Below are positions 12,386 to 23,366 of a stretch of 64,000 nt of DNA, piece by piece. The notes under the pieces were generated by a model, which ran no database searches, was not told where the DNA came from, and saw only the letters and a list, made by a program, of their open reading frames with translations. The first letter of the stretch is position 1, and each line of letters starts with the position of its first letter. The DNA comes from Ctena decussata (Eukaryota > Mollusca > Bivalvia > Lucinida > Lucinidae). Position numbers and translations under genes: made by a program. The stretch covers positions 51,127,087 through 51,191,086 of the forward strand of contig OZ022508.1 of assembly GCA_963989385.1 (NCBI GenBank), in the 5' to 3' direction.

Positions 12386-13515
12386 AATTCAGGGTATCTT
12401 CCATGTACAGCCGTAGCTCTATAAACCTTTGAAGTCCAGCTTTTCTGCCATATACAGCCGTAGCTCAATAAAACTTTGAATTCCAGCTTCTCTGCTATAT
12501 ACAGCCGTAGCTCAATAAACATTTGAAGTTCAGCTTCTCTGCCATATACAGCCATAGCTAAATAAAACTTTGAATTCCTGCTTCTCTGCCATGTACAGCC
12601 GTAGCTCAATACATGTTTGAAGTTCAGGTTCTCTGCCAGGTACAGCCGTAGCTCAATAAATGTTTGAAGTTCAGGTTCTCTGCCATGTACAGCCGTAGCT
12701 CAATAAATGTTCGAAGTTCAGGTTCTCTGCCAGGTACAGCCGTAGCTCAATAAATGTTTGAAGTTCAGGTTCTCTGCCATGTACAGCCGTAGCTCAATAA
12801 ATGTTTGAAGTTCAGCTTCTCTGCCATGTACAGCCGTAGCTAAATAAAACTTTTAAGCCCAGCTTCTTTGTCATATACAGCCGTAGCTCAATAAATGTTT
12901 GAAGTTCAGGTTCTCTGCCATGTACAGCCGTAGCTCAATAAATGTTTGAAGTCCAGCTTCTCTGCCATGTACAGCCGTAGCTCAATGAATGTTTGAAGTC
13001 CAGCTCCTCCGCCATGTACAGCCGTAGCTCAATAAAACTTTGAAGTTCGGGTTCTCTGCCTTGTACAGCCGTTACTAAATTAAATTTTGAAGTTCAGGCT
13101 ACGGCCTTGTACATCCCTATGTCAATTAAAACAGGAATGTCACATTCTCTCTCTTGTACAGCCGTAGCCAAATTAAACTATGAAGTTCAGGTTCTCTGCT
13201 TGTACAGCCGTAGATCAATTAAAATTTTGACGTTCCGGTTCTCTGTCTTGTACAGCCGTAGCTCAATTTAACTTTGATGTTCAAATGCTTTATCTTGTAC
13301 AGCCGTAACTCAAACTTAGAAATTTAGGTTTCAGCCTTGTACAGCCGAGACTCAATTAAACTTTTAAGTTCAGGTTCACTGCCTTGTACAGCCATAGCTC
13401 AATGAATTTTGAAGTTCTGGATCTCTGCCTTCTACTGCCGTAACTCAATTAAACTTTGAGGGTCAGGTTGTCTGTCTTGTACAGTCGTAGCTCAATTAAA
13501 CTTTGAAGTCGAGGG
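12386..13515. repeat. 47-bp minisatellite, array B (about 24 units)
   Basis: Same unit and orientation as array A. Most copies carry CAATAAATGTTTGAAGTTCA instead of CAATTAAACTTTGAAGTTCA, so array B is a distinct subfamily. Units near 13.1-13.5 kb revert towards the array-A form and are degenerate. Confidence 0.95.
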
Positions 13516-14775
13516 ATTTCCGGTTTGACGGTGTTTGGTTACGTTCGTTAAAAGAATTTAGAGAAAAAAAGAAGAGAAATCATGCTTTGGGTATTCAAAA
13601 TGTGATGTTATGATTAAATAGACCAGAGAAATAACCGGCTTCTATGCCGATTGTATAAGGTCCTTTTTTGGACAGACAGGAGATAGCAAGAGTGATAGCA
13701 AGAGTATGGTGAATTAATTCAACAGTTTCAAGGAAGAGATGAGAGCCATGATTACCGAAATGAACGACAGTATGACGAAAGCATGTAAAATTTGTTTCTA
13801 TATTTGTCGGTGTTTTGTATATACATTATTTTAAATGATTTTGTTTGTTTGTTTCAATATTACTTAATATTATAAAATTATACACAAAATTAAGTTCCAC
13901 AAACCGAAGGTACCGCCAAATACGTGATCACACCACGCACGAGACCGAAAAGATTGTAACAAACCCAGAAAAGCGGACAATTTGAATCAGTTTGAAATTC
14001 TGCACCAGTTACTTCATGTTCATTTTAGTTGTCAGTATGCTAACTTTCTATTACAGCCATTACCGCTTAAGTTTAAACAAACAGACAGAGAACTTCCTTG
14101 ACCATCAATTGATTTCATTGAAAGATTCCCTTCGAAGTACTGAAATTAATTTTCATATCCCCAGTAACACAGGTATCATACCGTTTTCTAGGATCTGTTA
14201 ATTTAATGCTAATTTTGGATCAGCGCAGCCAATACTGGTTGAACTGTTGTGGGGTCCTGTTGACAAATGGTGAATTATAGATAATCAGGCTGTTTTTGAA
14301 AATAAAAGATTCTTGCAAACAAAACAGTTTTGACCACCTTTGCACACGAATGATCGCTATCTCAGCAAAACAAATAATAATAAGGAAGCGGATCAAAACG
14401 GCAAACAAAAGCGTTCAGTCGACTCAAGCGTTGTTAGAAGTTTGTCAGAATTATCGAAACTTTTGTAGTTTTGAATTTAGATTAGTGGTAGATATTTTGT
14501 CAAAATGTCAGTTTAATCTGACCAAGCATTTTGTAGTAATCCCACTTAAACAGGATGTCTACAACTCCAAATGTTGGTCTGTACCGCGGATGTCTGTTGC
14601 ACCGACCGCGGTGCATGTATTGTTTGGGCTAATCCTTACCCTGGCTTCATTTTGCAAAAATGCTAATAATGGCGTCGGTTAATCGCATGTTAAACGATAA
14701 TAATATTCCTCGGCTGTTTAGAGTTGATGCCTTTCAAAAAACCAGATATTAGTTTACAAGCTTGCATTGATTTTA
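13516..14775. other. Unassigned DNA, possible coiled-coil coding remnant near 13.7 kb
   Basis: No repeat or gene is recognised. Around 13712-13790 one frame reads as a short charged helix (motif FKEEMRAMITEMNDSM), perhaps a fossil of a coding repeat, but stop codons flank it. The 128-codon plus ORF at 14296-14682 has no recognisable domain or transmembrane segment and is treated as chance. A small stem GCACCG/CGGTGC lies near 14599-14614. Confidence 0.4.
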
Positions 14776-15615
14776 GGTGGTGATTTATCCATAAAAAAGT
14801 AATGTATCTCCCTATAAGGTAGCAGACTTCTTATTTTTGCTGTTTTGTACAGTTTAGAATACACAATAGACGTACATGCTGCTTAAAATAGTGTTTATAA
14901 GGAAAGATCAAAGGGTAATTTTCTGCGAATAAATCTGAAAAAATAATATCGTTAGTGAAAATTTACGTAGTGCTGAAGGTGCATCATTGCATAATGAAGA
15001 GCGTCCTAGCAATTATTTATTACAAGTCTTTCTCAAATTGTAATGTAGACCAGATGAAAACGGTAGCTTTTTCTCAAATGTTCAACCATATACAAAGTAA
15101 ATGTACACTGGACACATTTATTAAATATAGGGTAGGCAGGCATACCTATGTTAACACCTACAGTATAAATAATACATTACTGTCAGGATCAGTGGTATGT
15201 AGATGAAATTGTTCAACCTTGTTAAAATAGTCTCACCTGTTTCACCTGTGTGTTTTGAAAAAACAAATTGGACAAAGACTGCATCTTTTTCATCTGCTCA
15301 GCCTGATAATGTGTGAAAGAGTTTGAAAAAATAATTTCTAGGACACTCTCCATTATGCAGCAAGGTACTCTAAGCGCTAAGTATATTTTCAATAACGATA
15401 TTATTTTTTCAGATTTATTCGCAGAAAATTACCTTTTGATCCTTTTTTATAAAAACACTTTTTCACATTAACAAATGCTGCATTTTGGGATTCTAAATTA
15501 TGAGAAACAACATAAAGAAGGCAACTATTAAGTTTTGGAAAGATCAGTGTTGTTTTGAGTATTTTATGCAGATTTTTGTCTTTGTCCCAAATCAGTGATT
15601 ATTGTTCGTAAGTAT
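14776..15615. mobile_element. MITE copy 1 (GGTGGTGATT termini, long inverted arms)
   Basis: The left side ('aaagatcaaagggtaatttt', 'cgaataaatctgaaaaaata') reappears reversed in the right half (15300-15460), so the element folds on itself. It is a second copy of 32539-33385, with the same internal order. The left end reads TTTAGGTGGTGATT; the right end has decayed. It is non-coding: the small ORF at 14955-15206 lies inside the arms. Confidence 0.85.
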
Positions 15616-15744
15616 TGACCTGGCACCCATGAATATTCCGTTCACCTCCGTAAATTAATTCACGGTGTCCGATCACGAACAGGTAAACGCTGCATCAATA
15701 TGTACATAACATCTACTATTAAACAAAAAAAAAATTCACTGCAT

Positions 15745-15815
15745 CAAGTGGCACAGTGGATAAGGCATTGGTCGTATAAACTTGGAGTTATGGTTTCGAA
15801 TCTCGCTACTGTCGT
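15745..15815 (+). repeat. tRNA-like SINE head (plus)
   Basis: An A-box-like GTGGCACAGTGGATAAGG is followed 30-40 bases later by a B-box-like GGTTTCGAATC. The body does not fold as a clean tRNA, so it is read as a decayed tRNA-derived SINE promoter, not a tRNA gene. Confidence 0.6.
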
Positions 15816-16284
15816 TTTAATAAAAAAAATTTTTTTTTCGGAAAACCAGCGGACAATCTTGCCATGCTCGGCACAAAATTTTAATGTTTCAGCTATTAAT
15901 TTAGTTGGTTGCTTGGTAAGTTGTCTTAGGTTTAACGGCCCTTTGAGACAGTACTTTATTTTGTATTGGGCCGTCTTTCAAAGGCAGGGAGAAAGAAGAG
16001 ATGATACGCGAGAGAAAAAAATATCAAAAAAAAAAAATTCACCCGCACCTACTGCAAGCACAGTAGCCCTTTGTCGCACTATCAGCCAAACTAATATGGC
16101 GACCGGGCAAAACCATGACCAACCCGACAACCGTCTTCAACTAATGAACGAGATGCAATATCTTTCTACTTTCACTTGATGTAAATCCTACAACAATGTC
16201 ATGGCGGGGGCATTAAATGTATGCAGTTTCATTCATAACATTAAAAATAAAGAAAAAAAGTAAAAATTGAAAAATAACTAGAAA

Positions 16285-16362
16285 CTAGTGCTGTCAGATT
16301 CGATCTTATGAAGTCTGTCTCTGGAGTTGGAAGCCTTCACCACTACGCTACAAAGTCATCGG
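16285..16362 (-). repeat. tRNA-like SINE head (minus)
   Basis: On the minus strand, TAGCGTAGTGG fits the A-box pattern and GATCGAATC fits the B-box pattern, about 40 bases apart. It is unlike the SINE at 22.7 kb and belongs to another family. Confidence 0.55.
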
Positions 16363-16845
16363 AAAACCTTTGACTGTATTCTATTCAAGTAGCAGTATTT
16401 TCCGGTAAATCATCGCTAAAACTAACGAAAACAGCCGAGTGTTATGACGGAAATAAATGAGTGCCAGGTCAATACTTACGAACAATATCACCACCTTAAT
16501 GGTGATCGTTTTCTATACACAATGAATGCAATCATCTTCTATACAATAAACGCAATCATCAAAATTACTTCCACAACTGACTCATGTCCGAGGCAAGAAC
16601 GTGGTGGGGATCACTTCAATAAGACATTTTAGCAGACTGTAGGTAATGAAATAAATTGTAAGTCTTCTTTATACTTTGTAGGAGTAGGATCGGGGAGTGT
16701 TTGTGTATTGAATGGGGGCGCATGAGCTATAATTAAAAAAAGGTTGTAAAGCAAAACTTTCTCAATTCAGATCCATTTTCTTGGTGATATTACGTTAACA
16801 AGATCGTGCTAAGGCTTTATTCACATAACGAGGTCCACTTTTATG

Positions 16846-16915
16846 TGTAATAGTGTGGTTCACAATGGCTGTGAACCAGAATAATGCGCATCACTATGGG
16901 ACACTATTATTTAAA
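16846..16915. repeat. Nested palindrome
   Basis: AATAGTGT and ACACTATT enclose a tight inner hairpin, GGTTCACA-ATGGC-TGTGAACC. A GATGCGCATC palindrome follows near 16932. This could be the tip of a small foldback element; no function is inferred. Confidence 0.6.
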
Positions 16916-17802
16916 CTAGGGCGTTTAGGTTGATGCGCATCGATCTGGTCGGCGATAATCTTGAATAAATCTCTAGTGACTCATTCCTATTGATTTCTTT
17001 CATTCGGCAGATGAAAGCCGTGTTTAGATGAACAAAATACACCCGGATGTAAATTTGCATCCGGGGTATATTTTGTCCGTGTAAACGGTGTTTTTTTCAG
17101 GCAGAATCAGTCATCTTGGGGGTGTACTTTGTCTATCTAAACATGTTTTAAGCAAACTCAGGGGGTGTCAATTTGCATCATGGTGCAAGTACACACCTGG
17201 GTGTATTCTGTTCATGTTACGACGTTTTCCAAGTGGCTGTAATGATACGTTTACCTTATGTTCCCGGCGGCCACGGCAGCCACGTTGGACCGAAACGTAG
17301 TTCGCCGTTGGATTTTCCCTCCGTATTAAAATTTTGTTAGGTATTGCTAAGTTTTCTCACGGTCTAGCACGGTATCCGTGACGGGCCGTGGAGGGGGAAA
17401 GGGGCTGCTTCAAGGTGCACTTCGGTTGGCCTGCGGCCCACCACGCATGCCAGTACGTTCCCCCAGGCCTGTCACGTTCTAATGGGGTCTCTCACGTTTC
17501 TTACGTTCTGATCAAGGTCTTACGCGTTTTTCACGTTCTGTCAAAGTTTCTGCGGATGAAACGGCAACGTCGGGCAGCTTTGGAGCACGTATGTATCCAC
17601 GGTTTAAAAAAAGGCCTCCAAAGCAACAGCAATCATTGTATTCTGAGACTTCGAAGAGACATCATGAATGCTCAAGATGAAGAAGATTTTGTGTTTACAT
17701 GTTTGTTGGGTGCATACATCCAGCCTAGAGACTGGGTCAGTTACAGCTGCACGCTCGACTTCATCTGGCAGCGGTGAATGGCGAGGATAGTGGTGATGCA
17801 GG

Positions 17803-17805
<3 letters not shown>

Positions 17806-17850
<45 letters not shown>
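17806..17850. repeat. GT microsatellite
   Basis: About 22 nearly uninterrupted GT units inside the first copy of the duplicated block. Confidence 0.97.
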
Positions 17851-17853
<3 letters not shown>

Positions 17854-18146
17854 ATGGGATGGAGGGGGGAGGTAGTGTTTTCTACGGTTCGTATTGCTGA
17901 TACAGTAATGTGTCGTCGATTGATCAGCTTTGGAGCACTTTTGTATCCACGGTTTAAAGAAAGGCCTCCAAAGCAACAGCAATCATTGTATCCTGAGACT
18001 TCGAGGAGACATCACGAATGCCCAAGATGAAGAAGATTTTGTGTTTACATGTTTGTTGGGTGCATATATCCAGCCTAAGAACTGGGTCAGTTACAGCTGC
18101 ACGCTCGACTTCATCTGGCAGCGGTGGATGGCGAGGATAGTGGTGA

Positions 18147-18150
<4 letters not shown>

Positions 18151-18181
<31 letters not shown>
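18151..18181. repeat. GT microsatellite
   Basis: About 15 GT units at the equivalent position of the second duplicated block, so the microsatellite was copied along with the block. Confidence 0.97.
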
Positions 18182-18182
<1 letters not shown>

Positions 18183-18349
18183 ATGGGATGGAGGGGGAGA
18201 GTGGCGATGCTTCCTACGGTTTGGCTTCTTCGGAAGTAAACCTTGGCCTTTTTTTCTTCACAGCTTGCTCGTCTTTGTTCGTATTGCAGATACAGTAATG
18301 TGTCGTTGATCGATCAGGCTCTAATGAAGCTCCCCTGCCGGGCTCGGTA

Positions 18350-19145
18350 TTTTTAGGGTTGTCCGTCCGTTCGTCACACATACCATAACTTAAGAACCGT
18401 GCATACTAGGAGTTTCAAATTTCATATATGGATTTATCATAAACGGTGACCTGTATATTTTCTTGTCTGAGTTGTCTCCCTTTTTGGAGTTATGCCCCTT
18501 GGAGAAAATCATAATGTAATCTTGTCAGCAAGATATCTAAAAATTATTTAAGCTATGGGCATGAAACTTATCCAGCTTAGTAGCAATGATAAGTAGATGA
18601 ACTGATTAACTTTTAAATGAATGCCGTCACTTATTTTTGGAGTTATGCCCCTTTGAAAATTTCAGCATATTAACCTGGTGGGTATGATATCTCAAAAAGT
18701 GTTAATGCGTGAAACTTGAACTGCTGATTGGAGATGATGAGTTGATTAACTCAATACCTTTTGAACGATGATTTTGTCAATTTGTTTGGAGTTATGGCCC
18801 TTTGAAATTTTCAACATTTTAAACTTAAACTTGTCAGCAAGATAGTGAGCTTGAGACTTGAATTGGAGATGATAAGCAGATTAACTGATTAACTTTTGGA
18901 AAAATTCAATCATTTTCTTTTTCTGAGTTATGGCCCTGTGAATTTTTCAGCATTTTAAACTTGTCAACAAGATATCTCAAAAAGGATTTGAGCAAGGGAC
19001 TTGAAACTTGGTCAGCTGATTGGAGATGATGAGTAGCTTGATTGATTAATCTCTGAAGGATTTCCGTTAATAATGTTTAGTGTAGATTCCCTTTTAGGAT
19101 CAGGCATATGGTTGGGATCAAAGTATTTTACAAACACCTTTTCTA
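18350..19145 (+). mobile_element. CGTCC-bearing element with tandem core, inserted in the composite repeat
   Basis: Starts with 'gggttgtccgtccgttcgtc', then several units of roughly 120-150 bp sharing TTGGAGTTATGCCCCTTTGA and 'gtcagcaagatatct'. The flanks ('ctgccgggctcgg' before and 'actatctcccagac' after) are contiguous at 20452-20490 in the second copy of the host repeat, which marks this as an insertion. Confidence 0.7.
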
Positions 19146-20905
19146 GTTATACTATCTCCCAGACGGCGTGCGCCGTGTCAGACCTTAGTAGAACGCAAAG
19201 CTACCTAGTGCGACGGTCTGTAAACCGTCACAAAACGAGCGCGTAGTGATTGAACGCGATGAAACGGCTACCATACACCCTAGCCTGTCGTGAAAACCTT
19301 GACAAAATGGGGCAAAACGTGACAAAACGCACTGCAACCGTGAAGCAGCCGTAAAAACGCGCACGAAAGGCAGCAATACGTGACATACTTTAAAAGACTG
19401 TCTGATGTCGGGGTTTACACATGTTTCCCGTTCCAGTACGGACCCTCTTCAAGTTTTATTATGGCATTTAATTTACTATCACGTTTTATTGCGTTCACCC
19501 CGTTTTACTACGGCCTATTAGGTTTCTCATCCAAACCGTGACTGCAGTGGCAAACTTTTGACAGTTTAATATTTGGCCCGGCATCCACGGCGATCATGGC
19601 CTGTCACATTTGCCTATCACGTCCCCCGCGTTGTCTCACGTCCATCCCGTTTTGTCCACGGTGGCCTGAAACGTTATTGCCGTGGCCGCCGGGAACATAA
19701 TGTTATGCAACGTTTACATTATGTTTCCGGCGGCCACGGCATCCTGTTTGCCCGAAACGTAGTGTGCCGTGGGTTTTTGCCATTTTTGTGTCTGTATTCA
19801 AGTTTTGTCAGGTCTTGCTAAATTTTCTCACGGTCTTTTACGGTATCCGTGACGGGCCGTGGAGCGGAGAAGGGACTGCTCAAAGGTGCACTACAATTCG
19901 GCCTGCGGCTTACCACGTGTGCCAGTACGTTCCCTCCAGGTCTGTCACTTTCTGATGGGTTCCGCCACGTTTTTCGCGTTCTGATCAAGGTCTGTTGCCT
20001 TTTTCACGTTTTGGCAAGGTTTCTACGTAAAGGGAACGCCGGGTAGCTTTGGAACACGTTTGTGCCCGCGGTACAAAAAGTCTCCAAAGCAACAGCAATC
20101 ATTGTATCCTGAGATTTCGACAACTCATTCTGAATGCCCAAGATGAAGAAGACTGTGTTTGCATTTGCTGGGTGCATATATCCAGCCCAGGGAGTCAGCA
20201 GCATTTGCACGCTCGACTGGCAGCTCATCTGGCAGCGGTGAACGGAGGGGACAGTCAAGCGTCTCTGCTGATAGTGGCGATGCAGGATAGGGGGCCATGT
20301 GTGTGTGTTTGGGCAGTATGTTGGGGTAGCTTCCTACTTCTTGGCTTCTTCGATAGCATAGCTTGGCCTTTTTTCTTCACAGCTTGATCTTCTCTGTTCG
20401 TATTGTAGATACAGTAATATGTCGTTGATTGCTCAGACTCAAATGAAACGCCCCTGCCGGGCTCAGTTTTTTTAAACTATCTCCCAGACCGCGCGCGCCG
20501 TGTCAGACCATAGTAGAACGCAACGTTCCGTAGCGCGCCGGCCTGTAAACCACCACAAGACGAGACGCGTAGTGATTGAACGCGACGAAACGGCTACCAT
20601 ACACCCTAGCTTGCCTTGAACCCCGTGACAAAACGTGGCTAAACGGGACAAAACGCACAGCCACCTTGATAAAACCCACGCTAAACGCAGCAAGACGTGA
20701 CAGAACTTGAAAGGACCGTCAGATGCCGGGGTATACACATGTTTCCCATCCCACTACGGACCCCCTCCAAGTTTCGTTACGACCTGTAACGTACTGTCAC
20801 GTTTTATTGCGTTCATCCCGTTTTACTACGGCTTATTAGGTTTCTCATCCGCACCGTGACTGCCGTGGCAATTTTTTTGACAGTTTAAAAATCTGGCATG
20901 TTTTC
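19146..20905 (+). repeat. GC-richer composite repeat, copy 2 plus partial copy 3
   Basis: The block beginning 'actatctcccagac' (19155) recurs at 20477, giving a unit of about 1.32 kb. The segments at 19800-20400 repeat those of 17330-18330. The unit is full of CpG words (AACGTG, CACGTT, AAAACG). The short ORFs here differ in frame between copies, so no protein is conserved. Confidence 0.75.
19678..19741. repeat. 64-bp near-perfect palindrome
   Basis: TGCCGTGGCCGCCGG...ACATAATGT pairs with ACATTATGTTTCCGGCGGCCACGGCA around a 12-base loop that contains AACGTT. One half alone is present near 17255-17280 in copy 1 of the host repeat. Confidence 0.9.
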
Positions 20906-21165
20906 TGTAATCCCTGGTAGCATTGAAACTGTCGGAATCCCCAAGTTTGTACATTCGGTAAACCGTTCATGGCCGTCTAAAATAAAATATTTATTTTTAA
21001 TTTTTGCTTCGTCGTTGACATCTCAGGTTTCTTGTCGCTTTATTGGTTGTGCTAGAACCAGGATATCTCCATGACATGTAGACCCCCCCCCCCCCACTTT
21101 CTTAATATAAAAACCAGAAATTTTGATTCAGTCTAATTAAGGAGAAAAAAAGGAAAAAACGGCTA
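20906..21165. other. Unassigned, includes a poly-C run
   Basis: Nothing recognised except a run of about 15 C at 21082-21096. Confidence 0.5.
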
Positions 21166-21660
21166 CTCACCGTCAGGGTCACTGAAGAGGCTTTATTAGC
21201 CGAAACTACGTAGTCTGGCCCATGTTCCTTCTTGTGAATGTATTATCTGCTGTTAAAGGAACTCTTTTAAGATTTTAATTTTACCTCACTGCAGCTGGTG
21301 TTGTGCAGTGTGGCGGTCGTAAAATGTCTCCCCGTACATCATCCATAGTGCAGATTATATTTTATTTTCGTCCTTTGAGATCAGAGGATGTATTCTGAGA
21401 AATCTGAAATTTTAGATACTCATATTCTAAACCATGGTTTTATATATTATTTGGACCCTTTTTGATACTAATCAGTCTTTGATTCGACTGTCCAATTAAG
21501 ATTAAGAATTACAGTATGCTTTTCTCTGGGTTCGTCACCAGATATTGTCAGGGTCACCGAAGAGGCTTTATTAGCCGAAACTACGTAGTCTGGCCCATGT
21601 TCCCACTGTGAATGTATTCTCTGCTCTTGAAGGTACTCTTTTAAGATTTTAATCACGCCT
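21166..21660 (+). repeat. Dispersed repeat with ACTACGTAGT palindromic core, two units
   Basis: Two tandem units of about 370 bp share GCTTTATTAGCCGAAACTAC, then GTAGTCTGGCCCATGTTCC. They align with 9746-10260 over their length, but there the core is ACTTCGAAGT. Confidence 0.85.
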
Positions 21661-21799
21661 TTTTCTTGCCTTACCTGTTGAATCGCGTTGGTTGTCTTCT
21701 GTCGTGTCCTATATCTCTGGATAACCCGTGTGTTTCAGTGGAAAAGATGTTCAAAATTGTGACAACGGACGGACGACGGATGCCTCGCTTAAAGTCTCT

Positions 21800-21880
21800 G
21801 GTGAGCTTATAATTGTAATAATAATGATAATAATACTTATATTATTATTATTATTATTATTATTGATAATAATACTTATA
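21800..21880. repeat. ATT/AAT microsatellite
   Basis: Imperfect trinucleotide run directly upstream of the LINE fragment. Confidence 0.9.
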
Positions 21881-21929
21881 TTTCAATAGTAATATTAGTA
21901 GATAATCATAGTAATATAGGCATAAGCTT

Positions 21930-22575
21930 CAGTAAAATAATTGGGTATAAATTTGGACAACTTCTTATCAGAGGAGACTATTGCAAATAATATTATTGGC
22001 AAGGTAAACTCGAGGCTTAAGTTCCTTTACAGACAATGCTCACGATTGGACGAAAAAACTAGGAAGTCACTATGTTCTGCACTGATACAATGACACTTGG
22101 ATTACTCTTGTTCATAATGGTATGCAGGGCTGGATAAAACATGAAAGAAAAATCTTCAGATTTCGCAAAACAAAATGGTTCGATTTATTAAACTCTTGGT
22201 CCCCGCTCACGTATCGGATACTCAGAATTGAACATTCTTGGTTTCTTGAATGTTGAAAATAGGGCCAAACAACTGAGACTTAATCATGTTTTTAAGGTCT
22301 TCAATGGCCCTTGTCCATCCTGCCTATCAGAACATTTTTGCAAGGTGTCAGATTTTCACCAGTACTACACTAGAGGAAGTTCTGAGAATTTTGTTGTCCC
22401 ACGTGTAACTGGGCAAGCCTTCACAACTTTCTACTTTAATGGCATTAAAGATTGGAATTCCCTACCTTCGGATACAAAGATATTAAAAAACATTGGCAGG
22501 TTCAAAACTTCGGTAAAAAGATTTTTGAATTCTGAAATGCATCTTACAAAGGCTGATATATTTTACTATTATTGA
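21930..22575 (+). pseudogene. 3' end of a CR1/L2-like LINE reverse transcriptase, broken
   Basis: Translation across this stretch gives the C-terminal part of a non-LTR retrotransposon ORF2: LGINLDNFLS, then NSRLKFLYRQC, KTRKSLCSALIQ, QNKMVRFI, and in the open part (22228-22575) LRLNHVFKVFNG, FVVPRV and GIKDWNSLPSD. These are the conserved blocks that follow the YADD region in CR1/L2-type elements. Four or more in-frame stops and at least one frameshift near 22220 make it inactive. The catalytic RT core and endonuclease are absent: the copy is 5'-truncated at the microsatellite, as is usual for LINEs. The reading ends at 22575 with a normal stop. Confidence 0.85.
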
Positions 22576-22658
22576 CATAGCTTAATCTTAAAGTGCTTTG
22601 TTTTCATTTGCAAATACTGTAACTTAGCAACCTGTGATTGGCATGTCCTAGCCTGATC

Positions 22659-22957
22659 CCCCACTATCTTGATTGAGTGATTAATTTGTTGCTTTACGTC
22701 CACGGTAAACAGCTATGGTCATGTCGGGACGGTCAGTTAAACCTAACCGCACTATTCCTGGGCAGGCTTAGACCTCCTAAGCGGTTAACCAGTACTAAGT
22801 GCACATACTATCGCCACTAACTGACAACTGCCCTTCTTGAATCAGCGGAAAGAGAAACGAAAGTATGTGGCCAGACCGGGTATCGAACCTAGGACCTCTG
22901 ACTTATGAGTCAGCTGCCCTACCGATTGCGCTACGCGGCCCGACCCCACTATCTTGA
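22659..22957 (-). mobile_element. Intact tRNA-Met-like SINE with 14-bp target duplication
   Basis: CCCCACTATCTTGA occurs at 22659-22672 and again at 22944-22957, exactly bracketing a 271-bp insertion. On the minus strand the insert begins with a tRNA-like head: an A box in GTAGCGCAATCGG, an anticodon-like loop in GACTCATAAGTC, and a B box in GGTTCGATACC. A unique body follows, ending 'ggacgtaaagcaaca'. That tail resembles the SINE tails at 63.6-63.7 kb. The perfect duplication indicates a fairly recent insertion. Confidence 0.92.
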
Positions 22958-23045
22958 ATTTAACCAATTAGGGCCCCATTGGAAATAGGCCTAAGGGCTT
23001 TTATGGGCTATCCTAGGTTTCTTCAACATACTTACTTGATAACTT

Positions 23046-23366
23046 TCACCTTTTTTTATGCGCTTTTCTTTGGTTTCGAAGATCACCCTTGTTGATCCTA
23101 ATTCTCAAAGTATCAAAATTCCCAGTAATTGACTGAAAACGTCCAACTATAAATACTTTTTTAGCTTTCATCGCGTACACTCTTGGTCCACCGGCTGCTC
23201 TGGGCACACTGTTCCTTGAGAGTCGGGGGTAGTTCATGGAGAAAGATTTGTGACGCTGAAGTGCCAGGTCAATTGATGGGTCAGTATTTGTCGGCTCACG
23301 GGATCTTTCCCATGGTCTAGCAGAGTCCGTGGTGTAAGTTATGTGTTGAACGAACGCTGAGTCCAA
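23046..23366 (-). CDS. Unrecognised 106-codon ORF inside the LINE 3' region
   Basis: Basic and Ser/Arg/Pro-rich predicted product with no signal peptide, membrane segment or motif that I recognise. Its base composition is less AT-rich than the flanks, and its direction is opposite to the LINE. A good donor-like GTAAGT lies just beyond its stop on the same strand (near 23033), so it might be an exon remnant, but no partner exon is seen. It could equally be a chance reading of an unrelated insertion. Confidence 0.2.
   Translation of the reverse strand: MDSAFVQHITYTTDSARPWERSREPTNTDPSIDLALQRHKSFSMNYPRLSRNSVPRAAGGPRVYAMKAKKVFIVGRFQSITGNFDTLRIRINKGDLRNQRKAHKKR

Larger units (their letters stand above)
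15616..17039. other. Intergenic stretch with two tRNA-like SINE heads and a foldback
   Basis: Apart from the tRNA-like sequences near 15745 and 16290 and the nested palindrome near 16846, nothing is recognised. The 159-codon plus ORF at 15700-16179 runs through a tRNA-like head and homopolymer A runs, so I do not call it a gene. Confidence 0.5.
17040..18330 (+). repeat. GC-richer composite repeat, copy 1, with internal 355-bp duplication
   Basis: Includes a short hairpin-like CCGGATG/CATCCGG pair, the GGCGGCCACGGC word, and a block starting GCTTTGGAGCACGT that is duplicated (17573 and 17929) with CAAAGCAACAGCAATCATTG inside. The same blocks recur at 19.8-20.4 kb. Base composition is clearly richer in CpG words such as CACGTT than in neighbouring DNA. 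The ORFs with poly-His/Thr or poly-Cys/Val stretches are readings of GT microsatellites. Confidence 0.75.

Noticed and set aside
10480..13515. CRISPR-like regular repeats
   Set aside because: The 47-bp units adjoin directly without spacers and drift gradually, as in a minisatellite.
15700..16179. 159-codon plus ORF
   Set aside because: It runs through a tRNA-like SINE head and A homopolymers, with no domain.
17604..18309. ORFs with poly His-Thr and poly Cys-Val stretches
   Set aside because: They are readings of two GT microsatellites within a duplicated repeat block.
22860..22943. A functional tRNA-Met gene
   Set aside because: The tRNA-like part is the head of a 271-bp insertion with a 14-bp target duplication, and its acceptor stem does not pair properly.
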